Below are positions 44,644-53,840 of a DNA stretch of 64,000 nt, one piece after another. The stretch's first letter is position 1, and each line of letters opens with the position of its first letter. The notes under the pieces are model-generated. The model did no database searches and had not been told where the DNA came from. It saw only the letters and a list, made by a program, of their open reading frames with translations. Source of the stretch: Herbidospora sakaeratensis. GTDB lineage: Bacteria > Actinomycetota > Actinomycetes > Streptosporangiales > Streptosporangiaceae. The stretch is taken from assembly GCF_001570525.1 (NCBI RefSeq), contig NZ_BBXC01000009.1, positions 116,363 to 180,362 on the forward strand, written 5' to 3'. The position numbers and the translations under genes are program-made.

Positions 44644-45066
44644 TCATTTGCCGGTGGCGGGGCCGTACCACTGGAGCGGCTGTCCGGTGACGGCGGCGAT
44701 GCATTCGAAGTCGCGGTCGCGGTGGAGGAGGGTCAGCCCCTGGATCTCGGCCGTCGCCGCGACGACCAGATCGACGGGGCCGGCACTGCGGTGCCGACCC
44801 CGTCTGGTCAGTTCGTCCTGGAGCTTCCAGGCTCGGTCATAAGCGCGGTCGTCGACCGGGGTCCACCCGAAGATCTGCCGAAGGTCGTCGATTCCGCGGC
44901 GGCGATCGGCGACGGACCGGGCGCTGTAGAAGAACTCGAGCTCCGTGATGGGGCACATCGCGATCAGGCCGGCGGCGGCGGCCTGATCCCATCCGTGGCG
45001 TTCGGCGTCGCCGGCCATGAACCGGGCCAGCGCGCTGGTGTCGATGAGGAACTGCGCCGGATTCAC
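44644..45066 (-). CDS. vapC: VapC-type PIN-domain toxin
   Basis: 140 residues, PIN ribonuclease fold. Acidic residues typical of the active site are present: Asp9 in FLIDTSAL, Glu in PITELEFFYS, Asp in GPVDLVVAATA and LLHRDRDFE. The ATG overlaps the antitoxin stop (ATGA). It would cleave RNA when freed from VapB. Confidence 0.88.
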   Translation of the reverse strand: MNPAQFLIDTSALARFMAGDAERHGWDQAAAAGLIAMCPITELEFFYSARSVADRRRGIDDLRQIFGWTPVDDRAYDRAWKLQDELTRRGRHRSAGPVDLVVAATAEIQGLTLLHRDRDFECIAAVTGQPLQWYGPATGK

Positions 45067-45278
45067 CTGCGGTAGTTCCGCTTGTCCTCGAAGAGTTCCA
45101 GGTCGAAGGCGCCTTCCCCCGCCGACTCGCGGAGCCGGGCCAGCGCCAGGGCCCGGCGACGGGTCTCCAGGACTTCACGCAGCGCGCTGTTGACGGTGTC
45201 TTTCTTGGTCTGCGTTCCCAGCGCCTTGGCCACAGCCGCGATCAGGTCGTCGTCGATGTCGATCACCGTACGTGCCAT
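45063..45278 (-). CDS. vapB: VapB-type antitoxin
   Basis: 71 residues, ribbon-helix-helix N-terminus (MARTVIDIDDDLIAAVAKALG, TKKDTVNSALREVLETRRR) and a C-terminal toxin-binding tail (FEDKRNYRR). CAGGAGGACGCG precedes the ATG. TATACT on this strand at 45314-45309 may be the -10 element. The pair would autoregulate. Confidence 0.88.
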   Translation of the reverse strand: MARTVIDIDDDLIAAVAKALGTQTKKDTVNSALREVLETRRRALALARLRESAGEGAFDLELFEDKRNYRR

Positions 45279-45331
45279 CGCGTCCTCCTGATATCCGGCC
45301 GTGCATCAAGTATATCTCGCTATGTGCCCGG

Positions 45332-45961
45332 TCAGCCGTAGGTCGGGTACTGGGGCCAGCCCACCGGAGAGTCCTCCCAGTCTTCCTGGCGGCCCCACGG
45401 CGTCAGGTCGAGGAAGCTGTGGGTGAAGACCAGCCGGTCGACCCCGCGCGCCGTCGTGTTGTAGGTGCGGTAGACCCGGTCGCCGTCGCGCAGGAAGACG
45501 CTCAGCATGAAGCCGCGCCCCGCGCCGCAGTCGTCGGAGAACGTCGTGCCGTGGGACGACAGGAACGGGACGGTCCAGCCGCGTTCGGCCTTGTAGGCCT
45601 CGATCTGCGCCAGCGGCATGTTGGAGATCGTCGCCCAGCTCACGCCCTTCTCGGCCAGGGCAGGGAGGGCGCCCACCGGGATGTTGTCGGTGAACTTGGT
45701 GCAGCCGGGACAGAAGTGGCGCGGGCCGTTGTCCATGAACTGGTAGACGATCAGCTGGTCGCGGCCCTCGAAGAGATCGAGGAGCGTGCGGGGCCCGTCG
45801 GGACCCTCGAAGGCGTAGTCGCTCCGGAACTCCGTCATCGGGAGGCGGCGGCGCTGGGCGGCGAGGGCGTCTTCGGCCCTCGTGGCCTCCTTTTCCGCTT
45901 TCAGGAGGTTATCGCGGGCAAGTTGCCACTCTTCAGGTGATACGACTGGTGGTTTGCTCAT
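45332..45961 (-). CDS. DUF899 family thioredoxin-like protein
   Basis: 209 residues. An N-terminal helix (SPEEWQLARDNLLKAEKEATRAEDAL) precedes a thioredoxin-like domain with DYAFEGPDGPRTLLDLFEGRDQLIVYQFM and a CxxC in RHFCPGCTKFTDN, as in DUF899. The redox role is unproven. ATG 45961 has no ribosome site; CAGAAT stands six bases upstream, so a leaderless start is likely. It is divergent from the SDR gene. Confidence 0.85.
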   Translation of the reverse strand: MSKPPVVSPEEWQLARDNLLKAEKEATRAEDALAAQRRRLPMTEFRSDYAFEGPDGPRTLLDLFEGRDQLIVYQFMDNGPRHFCPGCTKFTDNIPVGALPALAEKGVSWATISNMPLAQIEAYKAERGWTVPFLSSHGTTFSDDCGAGRGFMLSVFLRDGDRVYRTYNTTARGVDRLVFTHSFLDLTPWGRQEDWEDSPVGWPQYPTYG

Positions 45962-46023
45962 AGGCGGATTCTGCCCAATGGGTATGACAGAAACCGAGGG
46001 TGCCCAGGTCAAGGGGGATGCAG

Positions 46024-46737
46024 ATGGAACTGGACGGGCAGCGGGTCGTTCTCCTCGGGGGCACCTCCGGCATCGGACTCGGGGCGGCCAGGATCGCCGC
46101 CGCCCACGGGGCCGAGGTCGTCGTGGTCTCCTCCCGCGAGGAGAACGTGCGCCACACCCTCGACGAGTTGCCCGATTCCGCGTGGGGAGAGGTCGCCGAC
46201 TTCAGCGACCCGGACGCCATCGAGAACGTCATCGGCCGGATCGGGCGGCTCGACCATCTGGTCTACACGGCCGGGGAACCCCTGTACATCTCCCCGGTCG
46301 AGCACCTCGACATCGCGGTGGCCCGGGAGTACTTCCAGATCCGTTTCTTCGGCGCGCTGGCCGCCGCGAAGGCCGCCCGCGGCCGGATGCCCGACACGGG
46401 CAGCATCATCGTCACGGCGGGGGTGGCCAAGGACCGGCCGGGGTTCGGGTGGGCGGGGCCGGCGTCCATCTCGGGGGCGCTGGAGGCGCTGACCAAAGCG
46501 CTGGCCGTGGAGTTCGCGCCCGTACGGGTGAACTGCGTCGCCCCCGGCGTGATCAGGTCTCCCCTCTGGCAGGGCACGCTGCACGTCGAGGAGATGTACC
46601 AGGAGGTCGCCGACACGAGCCTGGCCGGGCGGGTGGGCGAGATCGAGGACGTGGCGAAGGCCTACCTCTACCTGATGACGCAGGACTACTCGACCGGGAT
46701 CGTGCTGACCGTCGACGGGGGCATCACCCTCGTCTGA
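46024..46737 (+). CDS. Short-chain dehydrogenase/reductase family protein lacking the YxxxK pair
   Basis: 237 residues. The Rossmann motif VVLLGGTSGIGLGAARIAA is present, as is the C-terminal DGGITLV. At the catalytic position the usual YxxxK is replaced (WAGPASISGALEALTKALAVE), as in the small divergent SDR subgroup I recall as PRK07041-like. It may bind NAD(P) without normal oxidoreductase chemistry. ATG 46024 is chosen because AAGGGGG lies six bases before it; ATG 46018 overlaps that site. Confidence 0.8.
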   Translation: MELDGQRVVLLGGTSGIGLGAARIAAAHGAEVVVVSSREENVRHTLDELPDSAWGEVADFSDPDAIENVIGRIGRLDHLVYTAGEPLYISPVEHLDIAVAREYFQIRFFGALAAAKAARGRMPDTGSIIVTAGVAKDRPGFGWAGPASISGALEALTKALAVEFAPVRVNCVAPGVIRSPLWQGTLHVEEMYQEVADTSLAGRVGEIEDVAKAYLYLMTQDYSTGIVLTVDGGITLV

Positions 46738-46750
46738 CAGACTGTCCGGC

Positions 46751-47620
46751 ATGTCGGTGCGGGAGATCTGGCGGGGGCTGGGGCTGCCGGGCATCGTCGA
46801 CGTGCACACCCACTTCATGCCCCAGCGGGTGCTCGACAAGGTGCAGGCCTATTTCGCCGGCGCCGAGGCCCACCTCGGGTTCCCCTGGCCGATCGCCCAC
46901 GGCAACGACCCGGCCGAACACGTACGGAGACTGCGCGAGTTCGGGGTGGTCGCGTTCACCTCGATGATCTACCCCCACAAACCCGGCATGGCGGCCTGGC
47001 TCAACACGTGGGCACGCGAGTTCGCCGCCGCCACCCCCGGCTGCGCCCGCACGGCGACGTTCTTCCCCGAGGAGTCCGCGGGAGCCTACGTACGGGAGGC
47101 GCTGGAAAGCGGCGCCCGGGTGTTCAAGGCCCACCTGCAGGTGGGCGGGTACGACCCCCGCGACCCCCTGCTCGACGACGTCTGGGGCCTGCTCGCCGAC
47201 GCCGGCACGCCGGTGGTCACCCACTGCGGGTCGGGGCCGGTGCCGGGGCGGTTCACCGGGCCGGGGCCGATCACCGGGGTGCTCGAACGGCATCCCCGGC
47301 TCAAGGTCGTCGTGGCCCACATGGGGCTGCCCGAATACGGCGCGTTCCTCGACCTCGCCGGGCGGTTCCCGGGGGTCGGCCTCGACACCACCATGGCGTT
47401 CACCGGCTTCACCGAGCAGGCGTGGCCGTTCCCGCCGGCCGAGAGGTCACGGCTGCTCGACTACCAAGACCGCGTCTACTTCGGCAGCGACTTCCCCAAC
47501 ATCCCCTACGACTACGCCGAGGCCGTCGGCGCGCTGGTCAGGCTCGACCTCGGCGACGACTGGCTGCGGGCGGTGCTCTACGGCAACGGGATTCAGATCT
47601 TGCGGCCGATGGCGCCGTAG
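46751..47620 (+). CDS. Metal-dependent amidohydrolase, ACMSD-like
   Basis: 289 residues of the amidohydrolase_2 family: metal ligands HxH in GIVDVHTHFMP, His in TPVVTHCGSG, His in KVVVAHMGLPEYG and Asp in RVYFGSDFPNIPYD. It is related to aminocarboxymuconate-semialdehyde decarboxylase; the substrate is unknown. CAGACT 7 bases before the ATG suggests a leaderless message. Its end overlaps the convergent methyltransferase gene by 28 bases. Confidence 0.85.
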   Translation: MSVREIWRGLGLPGIVDVHTHFMPQRVLDKVQAYFAGAEAHLGFPWPIAHGNDPAEHVRRLREFGVVAFTSMIYPHKPGMAAWLNTWAREFAAATPGCARTATFFPEESAGAYVREALESGARVFKAHLQVGGYDPRDPLLDDVWGLLADAGTPVVTHCGSGPVPGRFTGPGPITGVLERHPRLKVVVAHMGLPEYGAFLDLAGRFPGVGLDTTMAFTGFTEQAWPFPPAERSRLLDYQDRVYFGSDFPNIPYDYAEAVGALVRLDLGDDWLRAVLYGNGIQILRPMAP

Positions 47621-48432
47621 GCGCCGTGCTCCCGGTCGGGGTACAGGGCGGGGTCCTCGTCGGGGCGCCACAACGAGACCGCCACCATGCCGGGGTCGAC
47701 CAGTTCGAAGCCCTCGAAGTACTCGCTGATCTGCTCCTTGGAGCGCGGGGTGAAGCCGAGGTTGGGCGTGCGGTAGGCGTCGGCGGCGTTGCCGACCGCC
47801 TTGGGGAAGAAGTCGGCCGTCACGTGGCTGACCGCGAAGTAGCTGCCGGGGGCGAGCGCCGCGGTGTACTGGCGGACCAGCCCGGGCGGGTCCTCCTCGT
47901 CGGTGATGAACATCAGGGTGCCGACGATGACCAGAGCGACCGGCTGGTCGAAGTCGATGACGTCGTTGATCTCGGGGTGTTCGATGATCGACTTCGGGTC
48001 GCGCAGGTCGGCCTCGACGTAGCAGGTGCGGCCCTCGCGGGAGCTGCGCAGCAGGGCGCGGGCGTGCGTCATGACGATGGGGTCGTTGTCGACGTACGCG
48101 ATCCGCGCCGCCGGGTTGACCTGCTGGGCGACCTCGTGGGTGTTGCCCTGGGTCGGGATGCCGGTGCCGATGTCGAGGAACTGCGTGATGCCCTGCTCGG
48201 CCAGGAACCGCACGGCCCGGCCGAGGAAGGCGCGGTTGTCCCTGGCCCCCTGGACGATGCCCGGCGCGGCGGCGGCGGTGCCCTCGGCGACCTTGCGGTC
48301 GGCCTCGAAGTTGTCCTTGCCGCCCAGCCAGTAGTCGTACACGCGGGCCGAATGGGGGACCGACGTGTCGATCCTCGGGGCGTTCTCGTCACGCGGGGAC
48401 GCCCAGGGCAATAAGTTCTTCGGCTCCGACAT
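47593..48432 (-). CDS. SAM-dependent methyltransferase, PF04672 (DUF574) family
   Basis: 279 residues. DTSVPHSARVYDYWLGGKDNF is the family's N-terminal hallmark; SAM-binding motif FLDIGTGIPTQGNTHEVAQ; YVDNDPIVMTHARALL. Actinomycetes carry many paralogues, and the substrate is unknown. ATG 48432 follows GGAGACCTG. Confidence 0.88.
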   Translation of the reverse strand: MSEPKNLLPWASPRDENAPRIDTSVPHSARVYDYWLGGKDNFEADRKVAEGTAAAAPGIVQGARDNRAFLGRAVRFLAEQGITQFLDIGTGIPTQGNTHEVAQQVNPAARIAYVDNDPIVMTHARALLRSSREGRTCYVEADLRDPKSIIEHPEINDVIDFDQPVALVIVGTLMFITDEEDPPGLVRQYTAALAPGSYFAVSHVTADFFPKAVGNAADAYRTPNLGFTPRSKEQISEYFEGFELVDPGMVAVSLWRPDEDPALYPDREHGAYGAIGRKI

Positions 48433-48493
48433 CAGGTCTCCAAGGGAGGTCGCGGCTCCGGTCAGCATAGACCCCTTGATCGCCAATGGCGTT

Positions 48494-49522
48494 TCAGAGC
48501 CGTTGTTTACCGGCGTATTCCGCTATTTCGGACAGCAGGGCGCGTTTTCCCGCCTCGTCCAGGAACGACGCGCGGACCGCGTTGCCGGCCAGTTCGGCGA
48601 CGCCCGTGTGGTCGAGGCCCAGCAGGCGGGCGGCGACGGCGTACTCCTGGTTGAGGGAGGTGCCGAACATGGGCGGGTCGTCGGAGTTGATCGTGACGAG
48701 CACCCCGGCCTTCACCAGTTCGGGCAGCGGGTGCTCCTCCAGCGACGCGACGGCGCGGGTGCAGACGTTGGACGTCGGGCAGACCTCCAGCGCGATCTGG
48801 TGCTCGGCCAGGTGCGCCAGCAGCGCGGGGTCGCCGGCGCTGCCGATGCCGTGGCCGATGCGCTCGGCCTTCAGCTCGCGCAGCGCCTCCCACACGGTCT
48901 CGGCGCCGGTGGTCTCCCCGGCGTGCGGGAGCGAGTGGAGGCCCTCGGCGCGGGCGGCGTCGAAGTAGGGGGCGAACTGCTTCCTCGGCACGCCGACCTC
49001 CGGTCCGCCGAGGCCGAAGCCGATCAGGCCGTCGGGGCGCTGGTCGAGGGCGATCCGCAGGGTGCTCTCGGCCGCCGGGAGGCCCAGCTCGCCGGGGATG
49101 TCGAAGATCCACTTGAGGGTCAGGCCGTGGTCGCGCAGGACCCGGGCGCGGGCGTCCTCGATGATCTCGCAGAACTGCTCCGGGGCGAACCCGTTGATCA
49201 GGTGGGTGTACGGCGTCACCGTCAGCTCGACGTACCGGGCCTGCTGCGCCGCCAGGTCACGGCCGACCCCGTAGAAGAGCTGCCACAGGTCCTCGGGGTC
49301 GCGGATCAGGTTGAGGACCGAGACGTACACCTCGATGAAGTGGGCGAAGTCGCGGAAGGTGAAGAACTCGGCCAGCCGGTCGGGGTCGGCCGGCACGGGG
49401 GTGCTGCCCTCGTGGCGGGCGGCGAGCTCGGCCACCACCCGGGGGGAGGCGGAGCCGACGTGGTGGACGTGCAGCTCCGCTTTGGGCAGACCGGCGATGA
49501 AGGAGTCGAGATCTGGTGTCAC
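48494..49522 (-). CDS. Adenosine deaminase-family hydrolase, possibly aminodeoxyfutalosine deaminase
   Basis: 342 residues. Metal site HxH in KAELHVHHVGSASPRVV, catalytic Glu in LHSLPHAGETTG, RIGHGIG, and Asp-Asp in VTINSDDPPMFG. The canonical HxHLxG segment is altered to HVHHVGSAS, a form I associate with Streptomyces enzymes proposed to deaminate 6-aminodeoxyfutalosine in menaquinone synthesis; plain adenosine is the alternative. GTG 49522 has no ribosome site, but TACGGT stands 7 bases upstream, so it is probably leaderless. Confidence 0.85.
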   Translation of the reverse strand: MTPDLDSFIAGLPKAELHVHHVGSASPRVVAELAARHEGSTPVPADPDRLAEFFTFRDFAHFIEVYVSVLNLIRDPEDLWQLFYGVGRDLAAQQARYVELTVTPYTHLINGFAPEQFCEIIEDARARVLRDHGLTLKWIFDIPGELGLPAAESTLRIALDQRPDGLIGFGLGGPEVGVPRKQFAPYFDAARAEGLHSLPHAGETTGAETVWEALRELKAERIGHGIGSAGDPALLAHLAEHQIALEVCPTSNVCTRAVASLEEHPLPELVKAGVLVTINSDDPPMFGTSLNQEYAVAARLLGLDHTGVAELAGNAVRASFLDEAGKRALLSEIAEYAGKQRL

Positions 49523-49577
49523 GTGCCCGACCGTAACAACCGGCCCGATCGAACACCCAACTTCTTACATGGAAATG

Positions 49578-50663
49578 TCAGCTTCCGCCGGGAAGTTCGC
49601 CCAGCGTCACCTGGACGGTCGTCTGGGAGCCGTCCGAGCGCCGCACCACGACGGGCACCTTCTGGCCCGGCTTCAGCGTCGCGAGCACCTCGCTCAGGGT
49701 CGCGGTGTCCTCGGTGGCCTTGCCGTTCACGCTGGTGATGACGTCGCCGGTCCGGATCCCGGCCCGCTCGCTCGGGCCGTTCCTGGTGACCGCGCCGACC
49801 TGGACGCCCATCGGCTCTCCGTCCCGGCCGATGGCCGTTCCCACCTGGACGCCCAGAGCGGCGCGCCGGGTGTTGACCACCCGGCCGTTCTGGACGATCT
49901 GCCGCGTGATGTCGGTGGCCGTGGCGCTCGGGATGGCGAACCCGATGCCGTCGGCGGGGCCCTCCTGCGGGTTGTTGGCCCCCAGGGTCGGGATGCCGAT
50001 CACCTGCCCGTGCAGGTCGACCAGCGCGCCGCCGCTGTTGCCGGGGTTGATCGGGGCCGAGGTCTGCACGGCGTTGGTGATGGTGGCGCCCGGCACGCCG
50101 CCCTCGCGGGGGCCGGAGACCGTCCGGCCCAGCGCCGACACGATGCCCGAGGTGACCGTGCCGGAGAAGCCGAGCGGGTTGCCCATGGCCAGCACGATCT
50201 GGCCGACCCGGAGCTTGGTCGAGTCGCCGAAGACCGCCGGGGTCAGGCCGCGCGGGTCGGTGACCCTGATGACGGCCAGGTCGCCGGCCGGGAACGAGCT
50301 GACGAGGGTGGCCTTGCGCGCCGCGCCGCCCGTCGGGACGGTCACCTCGAAGTCGCGGGCGTCGCCCACCACGTGGGCGTTGGTCACGACGTGGCCCTGG
50401 TTGTCGAACACGATGCCGGAGCCCAGGGCGTTCCCGGTGGTGATCTGCACGATCGACGGGAGCACCTTGTGGATGACGTCCTCGTAGAGCGACTCCAGGC
50501 CCAGGGCCTGGGCGGCGGGCGTCACCGGCGCGCCCGGAGCGGTCGGCGAGGGACTCGCTGACGGGGTCGCCGTCGCCGTACCTGGCGACGAGTTGGCACA
50601 GCCTGCCGCCGCCGCGAGACAGGCGAGGACGGCGATCCGGGTGATGACCGGCGAGAATTCCAT
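49578..50663 (-). CDS. HtrA/DegP-like lipoprotein serine protease with PDZ domain
   Basis: 361 residues. The signal ends in a lipobox (LAAAAGCANS), then a Ser/Thr/Pro linker, a trypsin-like domain with His in VVTNAHVVG, Asp in PAGDLAVIRV and Ser in NPGNSGGALV, and one PDZ domain (VQVGAVTRNGPSERAGIRTGDVITSVNG). It probably degrades or refolds misfolded extracytoplasmic proteins. ATG 50663 is used; the GTG two codons upstream is possible. Confidence 0.9.
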   Translation of the reverse strand: MEFSPVITRIAVLACLAAAAGCANSSPGTATATPSASPSPTAPGAPVTPAAQALGLESLYEDVIHKVLPSIVQITTGNALGSGIVFDNQGHVVTNAHVVGDARDFEVTVPTGGAARKATLVSSFPAGDLAVIRVTDPRGLTPAVFGDSTKLRVGQIVLAMGNPLGFSGTVTSGIVSALGRTVSGPREGGVPGATITNAVQTSAPINPGNSGGALVDLHGQVIGIPTLGANNPQEGPADGIGFAIPSATATDITRQIVQNGRVVNTRRAALGVQVGTAIGRDGEPMGVQVGAVTRNGPSERAGIRTGDVITSVNGKATEDTATLSEVLATLKPGQKVPVVVRRSDGSQTTVQVTLGELPGGS

Positions 50664-50759
50664 GCGCACCTGTCTACCCAGGTGGATCACCGGATTCCAG
50701 CACCGTTGGAGCGTGCCATCGTCCGGCTTCGATCATGAATTCTGACGTAATCTGCCGTC

Positions 50760-51593
50760 ATGGCGGACGAACTCGGCACCCCTGCCCGGCCGTCGGCACG
50801 CTCCTACGACGCGCCAACCACCCCGATCCCGGTCTATCGCCCTCCCGCCGAGGCCGAGCAGGCCCCCGCTCCCGCGCCCGCTCCGCCGCCCCCCGGCGGC
50901 AACCGGGCGCGGGTCCTGTGGACGGTCTTCGCCGCGCTGGTCACGGTCGCCGCCGTGGTCTTCGCCTTCTCCGCGTTCTCGGCCGACGAGCCGGTCCGCG
51001 AGGTGACGGTGCTGCCCGCCGCCGACTCGGCGACCGCCCCTGCGGCCCCCGCGCCCACCCGCACCCCGCTCTCGCTGCCCGCGCCCCCGGCGGGCAAGGT
51101 GCTCGCCGCCTACGCGGGCGCGGGCACGCCCACCGCGGGCCTCGTCGACGACCGGCGTTCGGGCATCGTGTACGCCGCCTTCGCCGCCCCCTGGGAGCAG
51201 GTCGAGCCCGACCCCTTCCAGTTCCGCCAGCGGGCCGGCCAGGCCATCATCGCCTCGGCGCCGATCCCGGGCGCCAACCCCGGCACCCCGAAGACGGCCG
51301 CCCAGTGGCGCGCCCTGGCCGCCAAGGCGGTCCGCTGGACGGTCACCCGCTACCAGCCCGACGAGGCGACGTTCCAGTGGACCGCCTCGCAGCGCACCCG
51401 CCAGGGCGTCGGCTGGGTGCTCGGCTACCGGGTGGCCTGGGAGACCGGCGGCAAACGCCGTACCGCCGAGGCGGTCGTGGCGCTCGTGAAGACCAGGGGC
51501 AAGCCCGCGATGCTCTTCGCCTCGGTGCCCGATTCGCGGAAAGAGCTGCGCAAAGACCTGAACGTGCTGCTTGAGACGCTTCGCCCCCGGTAG
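50760..51593 (+). CDS. Membrane-anchored hypothetical protein
   Basis: 277 residues: a Pro/Ala-rich cytoplasmic part (YRPPAEAEQAPAPAPAPPPP), one membrane helix (VLWTVFAALVTVAAVVFAFSAF), a Pro/Thr linker and an extracellular domain of about 160 residues (WRALAAKAVRWTVTRYQPD, GWVLGYRVAWETGGKRRTAEAVVALVK). No family recognised. TAATCT is followed by six bases and the ATG, a clear leaderless promoter. It is divergent from the protease gene. Confidence 0.75.
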   Translation: MADELGTPARPSARSYDAPTTPIPVYRPPAEAEQAPAPAPAPPPPGGNRARVLWTVFAALVTVAAVVFAFSAFSADEPVREVTVLPAADSATAPAAPAPTRTPLSLPAPPAGKVLAAYAGAGTPTAGLVDDRRSGIVYAAFAAPWEQVEPDPFQFRQRAGQAIIASAPIPGANPGTPKTAAQWRALAAKAVRWTVTRYQPDEATFQWTASQRTRQGVGWVLGYRVAWETGGKRRTAEAVVALVKTRGKPAMLFASVPDSRKELRKDLNVLLETLRPR

Positions 51594-51651
51594 CCTCGAA
51601 GCTTCTTCTAGAATATGATTCTGTCCACATTGCCGAGTGTGGAGGGGTCAG

Positions 51652-53799
51652 ATGGCGATCGGGCTGAGCGAAGAGCACGAAGCGCTGCGCGAATCGGTGG
51701 CGGGCTGGGCGCGGCGTCACGTCACGCCGCAGGTCGTCCGGGCCGAGTCGGCCGGCCGGCCCCCGTTCTGGTCCGGCCTGGCTGAGCAAGGGCTGCTCGG
51801 CCTGCACCTGCCCGAAGAAGCCGGGGGTTCCGGCTACGGCCTGCTGGAGGCCGCCGTGGCGGTGGAGGCCCTGGCCGAGAGGCTCGCGCCCGGCCCCTAC
51901 GTGCCGACCGTGCTGGCCGGTGCCGCGATCCACGCCTCCGACGACAAGGCGTTCGGCGATCTGCTGGCGGGCCTGGCCGACGGCTCGCTGACCGGCGCGC
52001 TCGCCCTCGACGCGAACCTGACCGGCGAGGGGCGGATCTCCGGGGTGGCCGAACAGGTGCTCGGCGCGGCCGAGGCCGACGTCCTGGTGCTCCCCGTCGG
52101 CGACAGGTGGGTGGTCGTCGAGGCGTCGGCCGCCACGGTGACCCCGATCCCGGCGCTCGACCTCACCCGGGGCGTGGCGCGGGTCGAACTGTCCGACGCC
52201 GAGGCGCGGGTGCTCGACGGCCTGACCGCCGAGACCGTGCGCCACCTGGCCGCCGTGCTGCTGGGCGCCGACGCCATCGGGGTGGCCGCCTGGTGTGTGG
52301 CCGCCGCCGCCGACTACGCGAAGGTCCGGGTGCAGTTCGGCCGTCCGATCGGCCAGTTCCAGGGCATCAAGCACAAGCTCTCGCGCATGCTGGTCGTGCT
52401 GGAGCAGGCCCGCGCGACCGTCTGGGACGCCACCCGCGCCACCGGCGACGAGCGCGACTACGCGGCGGCCATCGCCGGGGTGGTCGCGCCCGACGCGGCC
52501 GTGCAGTGCGCCAAGGACGCCATCCAGACCTTCGGTGGCATCGGCTACACCTTCGAGCACGACGCCCACCTCTACTTCCGCCGCGCCCTCACGATCCGGG
52601 CCCTGACGGGCTCGTCGGCCGACTGGAAGGAGCGGGTCGCCGCGCTGAGCCTGGCCGGGGTGAGCCGGGAGATGCGGCTCGACCTGCCCGAAGACGCCGA
52701 GCCGCTGCGTGAGCGCATCCGCGGCGAACTCGCGGAGATCGCCCCGCTGGAGGGGGCCGAGCAGAAGCGGGCGCTGGCCTCGGCCGGGTTCGTGATGCCC
52801 CACATGCCGGCGCCGTGGGGGCGCGACGCGCCGCCGCTGGAGCAGGTGCTGATCCAGCAGGAGATCAAGGCGGCCGGGCTGAAGCTGCCGCAGATGATCA
52901 TCGGCGCGTGGGTGGTGCCCTCGATCGCCGTGTACGGCACCGAGGAGCAGCAGCAGCGCTTCCTCCCGCGCACCCTCAGCGGGGAGCTCGTCTGGTGCCA
53001 GTTGTTCTCCGAGCCCGGGGCGGGCTCCGACCTGGCCAACGTCCAGATGAAGGCCGAGCGGGTCGAGGGCGGCTGGCGGCTCAACGGGCAGAAGATCTGG
53101 ACCAGCGTGGCGCACGTCGCCGAGTGGGGCATCTGCATCGCCCGCACGTCCAGCGAGGGCTCCAAGCACGACGGGATCACCTACTTCATCGTCGACATGA
53201 AGGCCGAGGGGGTCACGGTCCGGCCGCTGACCGAGATGACCGGCGAGAACCTGTTCAACGAGGTCTTCTTCGACGACGTGTTCGTGCCCGACGAGCTGGT
53301 GGTCGGCGCGGTCGACCAGGGCTGGAAGGTGGCCCGCAACACGTTGTCGAACGAGCGGGTGTCGTTGTCGTCGGGTTCGGGCGGGACCGGCTCGTCGGTG
53401 CCCGACCTGCTCGGGCTGGCCGGGCGGCTCGGCCGGGAGCTGACGCCGGTCGAGCGGCAGGAGCTCGCCGGGGTCGTCTGCGAGGGCCACTCGATCAACG
53501 CGTTGTCGTTGCGGGTCACCCTGAAGCAGCTCGCCGGGACCGAGCCGGGCGCCGACGCGTCGGTGCGCAAGCTGCTGTCGACCTCGCACGCGCAGCACGT
53601 CTCCGAATGCGCGGTGAATCTGATCGGCCCTGCCGCCGTGACGGCGGCAGACTGGAAGCTCGGCGACGCCGGCTACTGGAACCGGGCGATCCTGGCCACC
53701 CGGGCCATGACGATCTACGGCGGCACCACCGAGGTGCAGCTCAACATCATCGCCGAGCGCATGCTGGGGCTGCCCCGCGACCCGGAGCCGGGTAAGTAA
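51652..53799 (+). CDS. Double-length acyl-CoA dehydrogenase, FadE34 type
   Basis: 715 residues: two acyl-CoA dehydrogenase units fused. Residues 1-345 form one half (LSEEHEALRESVAGWARRH; ending TFGGIGYTFEHDAHLYFRRA). Residues 350-715 form the other (CQLFSEPGAGSDLANVQ, GQKIWTSVAHVAEWGICI; ending YGGTTEVQLNIIAERMLGLPR). The size and layout match mycobacterial FadE34 (about 711), which oxidises cholesterol side-chain CoA esters. GGAGGGG precedes the ATG. A 13-bp palindrome (AGAAT-ATG-ATTCT at 51610-51622) lies upstream. Substrate inferred from the gene neighbourhood. Confidence 0.88.
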   Translation: MAIGLSEEHEALRESVAGWARRHVTPQVVRAESAGRPPFWSGLAEQGLLGLHLPEEAGGSGYGLLEAAVAVEALAERLAPGPYVPTVLAGAAIHASDDKAFGDLLAGLADGSLTGALALDANLTGEGRISGVAEQVLGAAEADVLVLPVGDRWVVVEASAATVTPIPALDLTRGVARVELSDAEARVLDGLTAETVRHLAAVLLGADAIGVAAWCVAAAADYAKVRVQFGRPIGQFQGIKHKLSRMLVVLEQARATVWDATRATGDERDYAAAIAGVVAPDAAVQCAKDAIQTFGGIGYTFEHDAHLYFRRALTIRALTGSSADWKERVAALSLAGVSREMRLDLPEDAEPLRERIRGELAEIAPLEGAEQKRALASAGFVMPHMPAPWGRDAPPLEQVLIQQEIKAAGLKLPQMIIGAWVVPSIAVYGTEEQQQRFLPRTLSGELVWCQLFSEPGAGSDLANVQMKAERVEGGWRLNGQKIWTSVAHVAEWGICIARTSSEGSKHDGITYFIVDMKAEGVTVRPLTEMTGENLFNEVFFDDVFVPDELVVGAVDQGWKVARNTLSNERVSLSSGSGGTGSSVPDLLGLAGRLGRELTPVERQELAGVVCEGHSINALSLRVTLKQLAGTEPGADASVRKLLSTSHAQHVSECAVNLIGPAAVTAADWKLGDAGYWNRAILATRAMTIYGGTTEVQLNIIAERMLGLPRDPEPGK

Positions 53800-53840
53800 G
53801 AACCTGTTACCTAAACCTGTTCCGGGCCTGATTCAAGACC

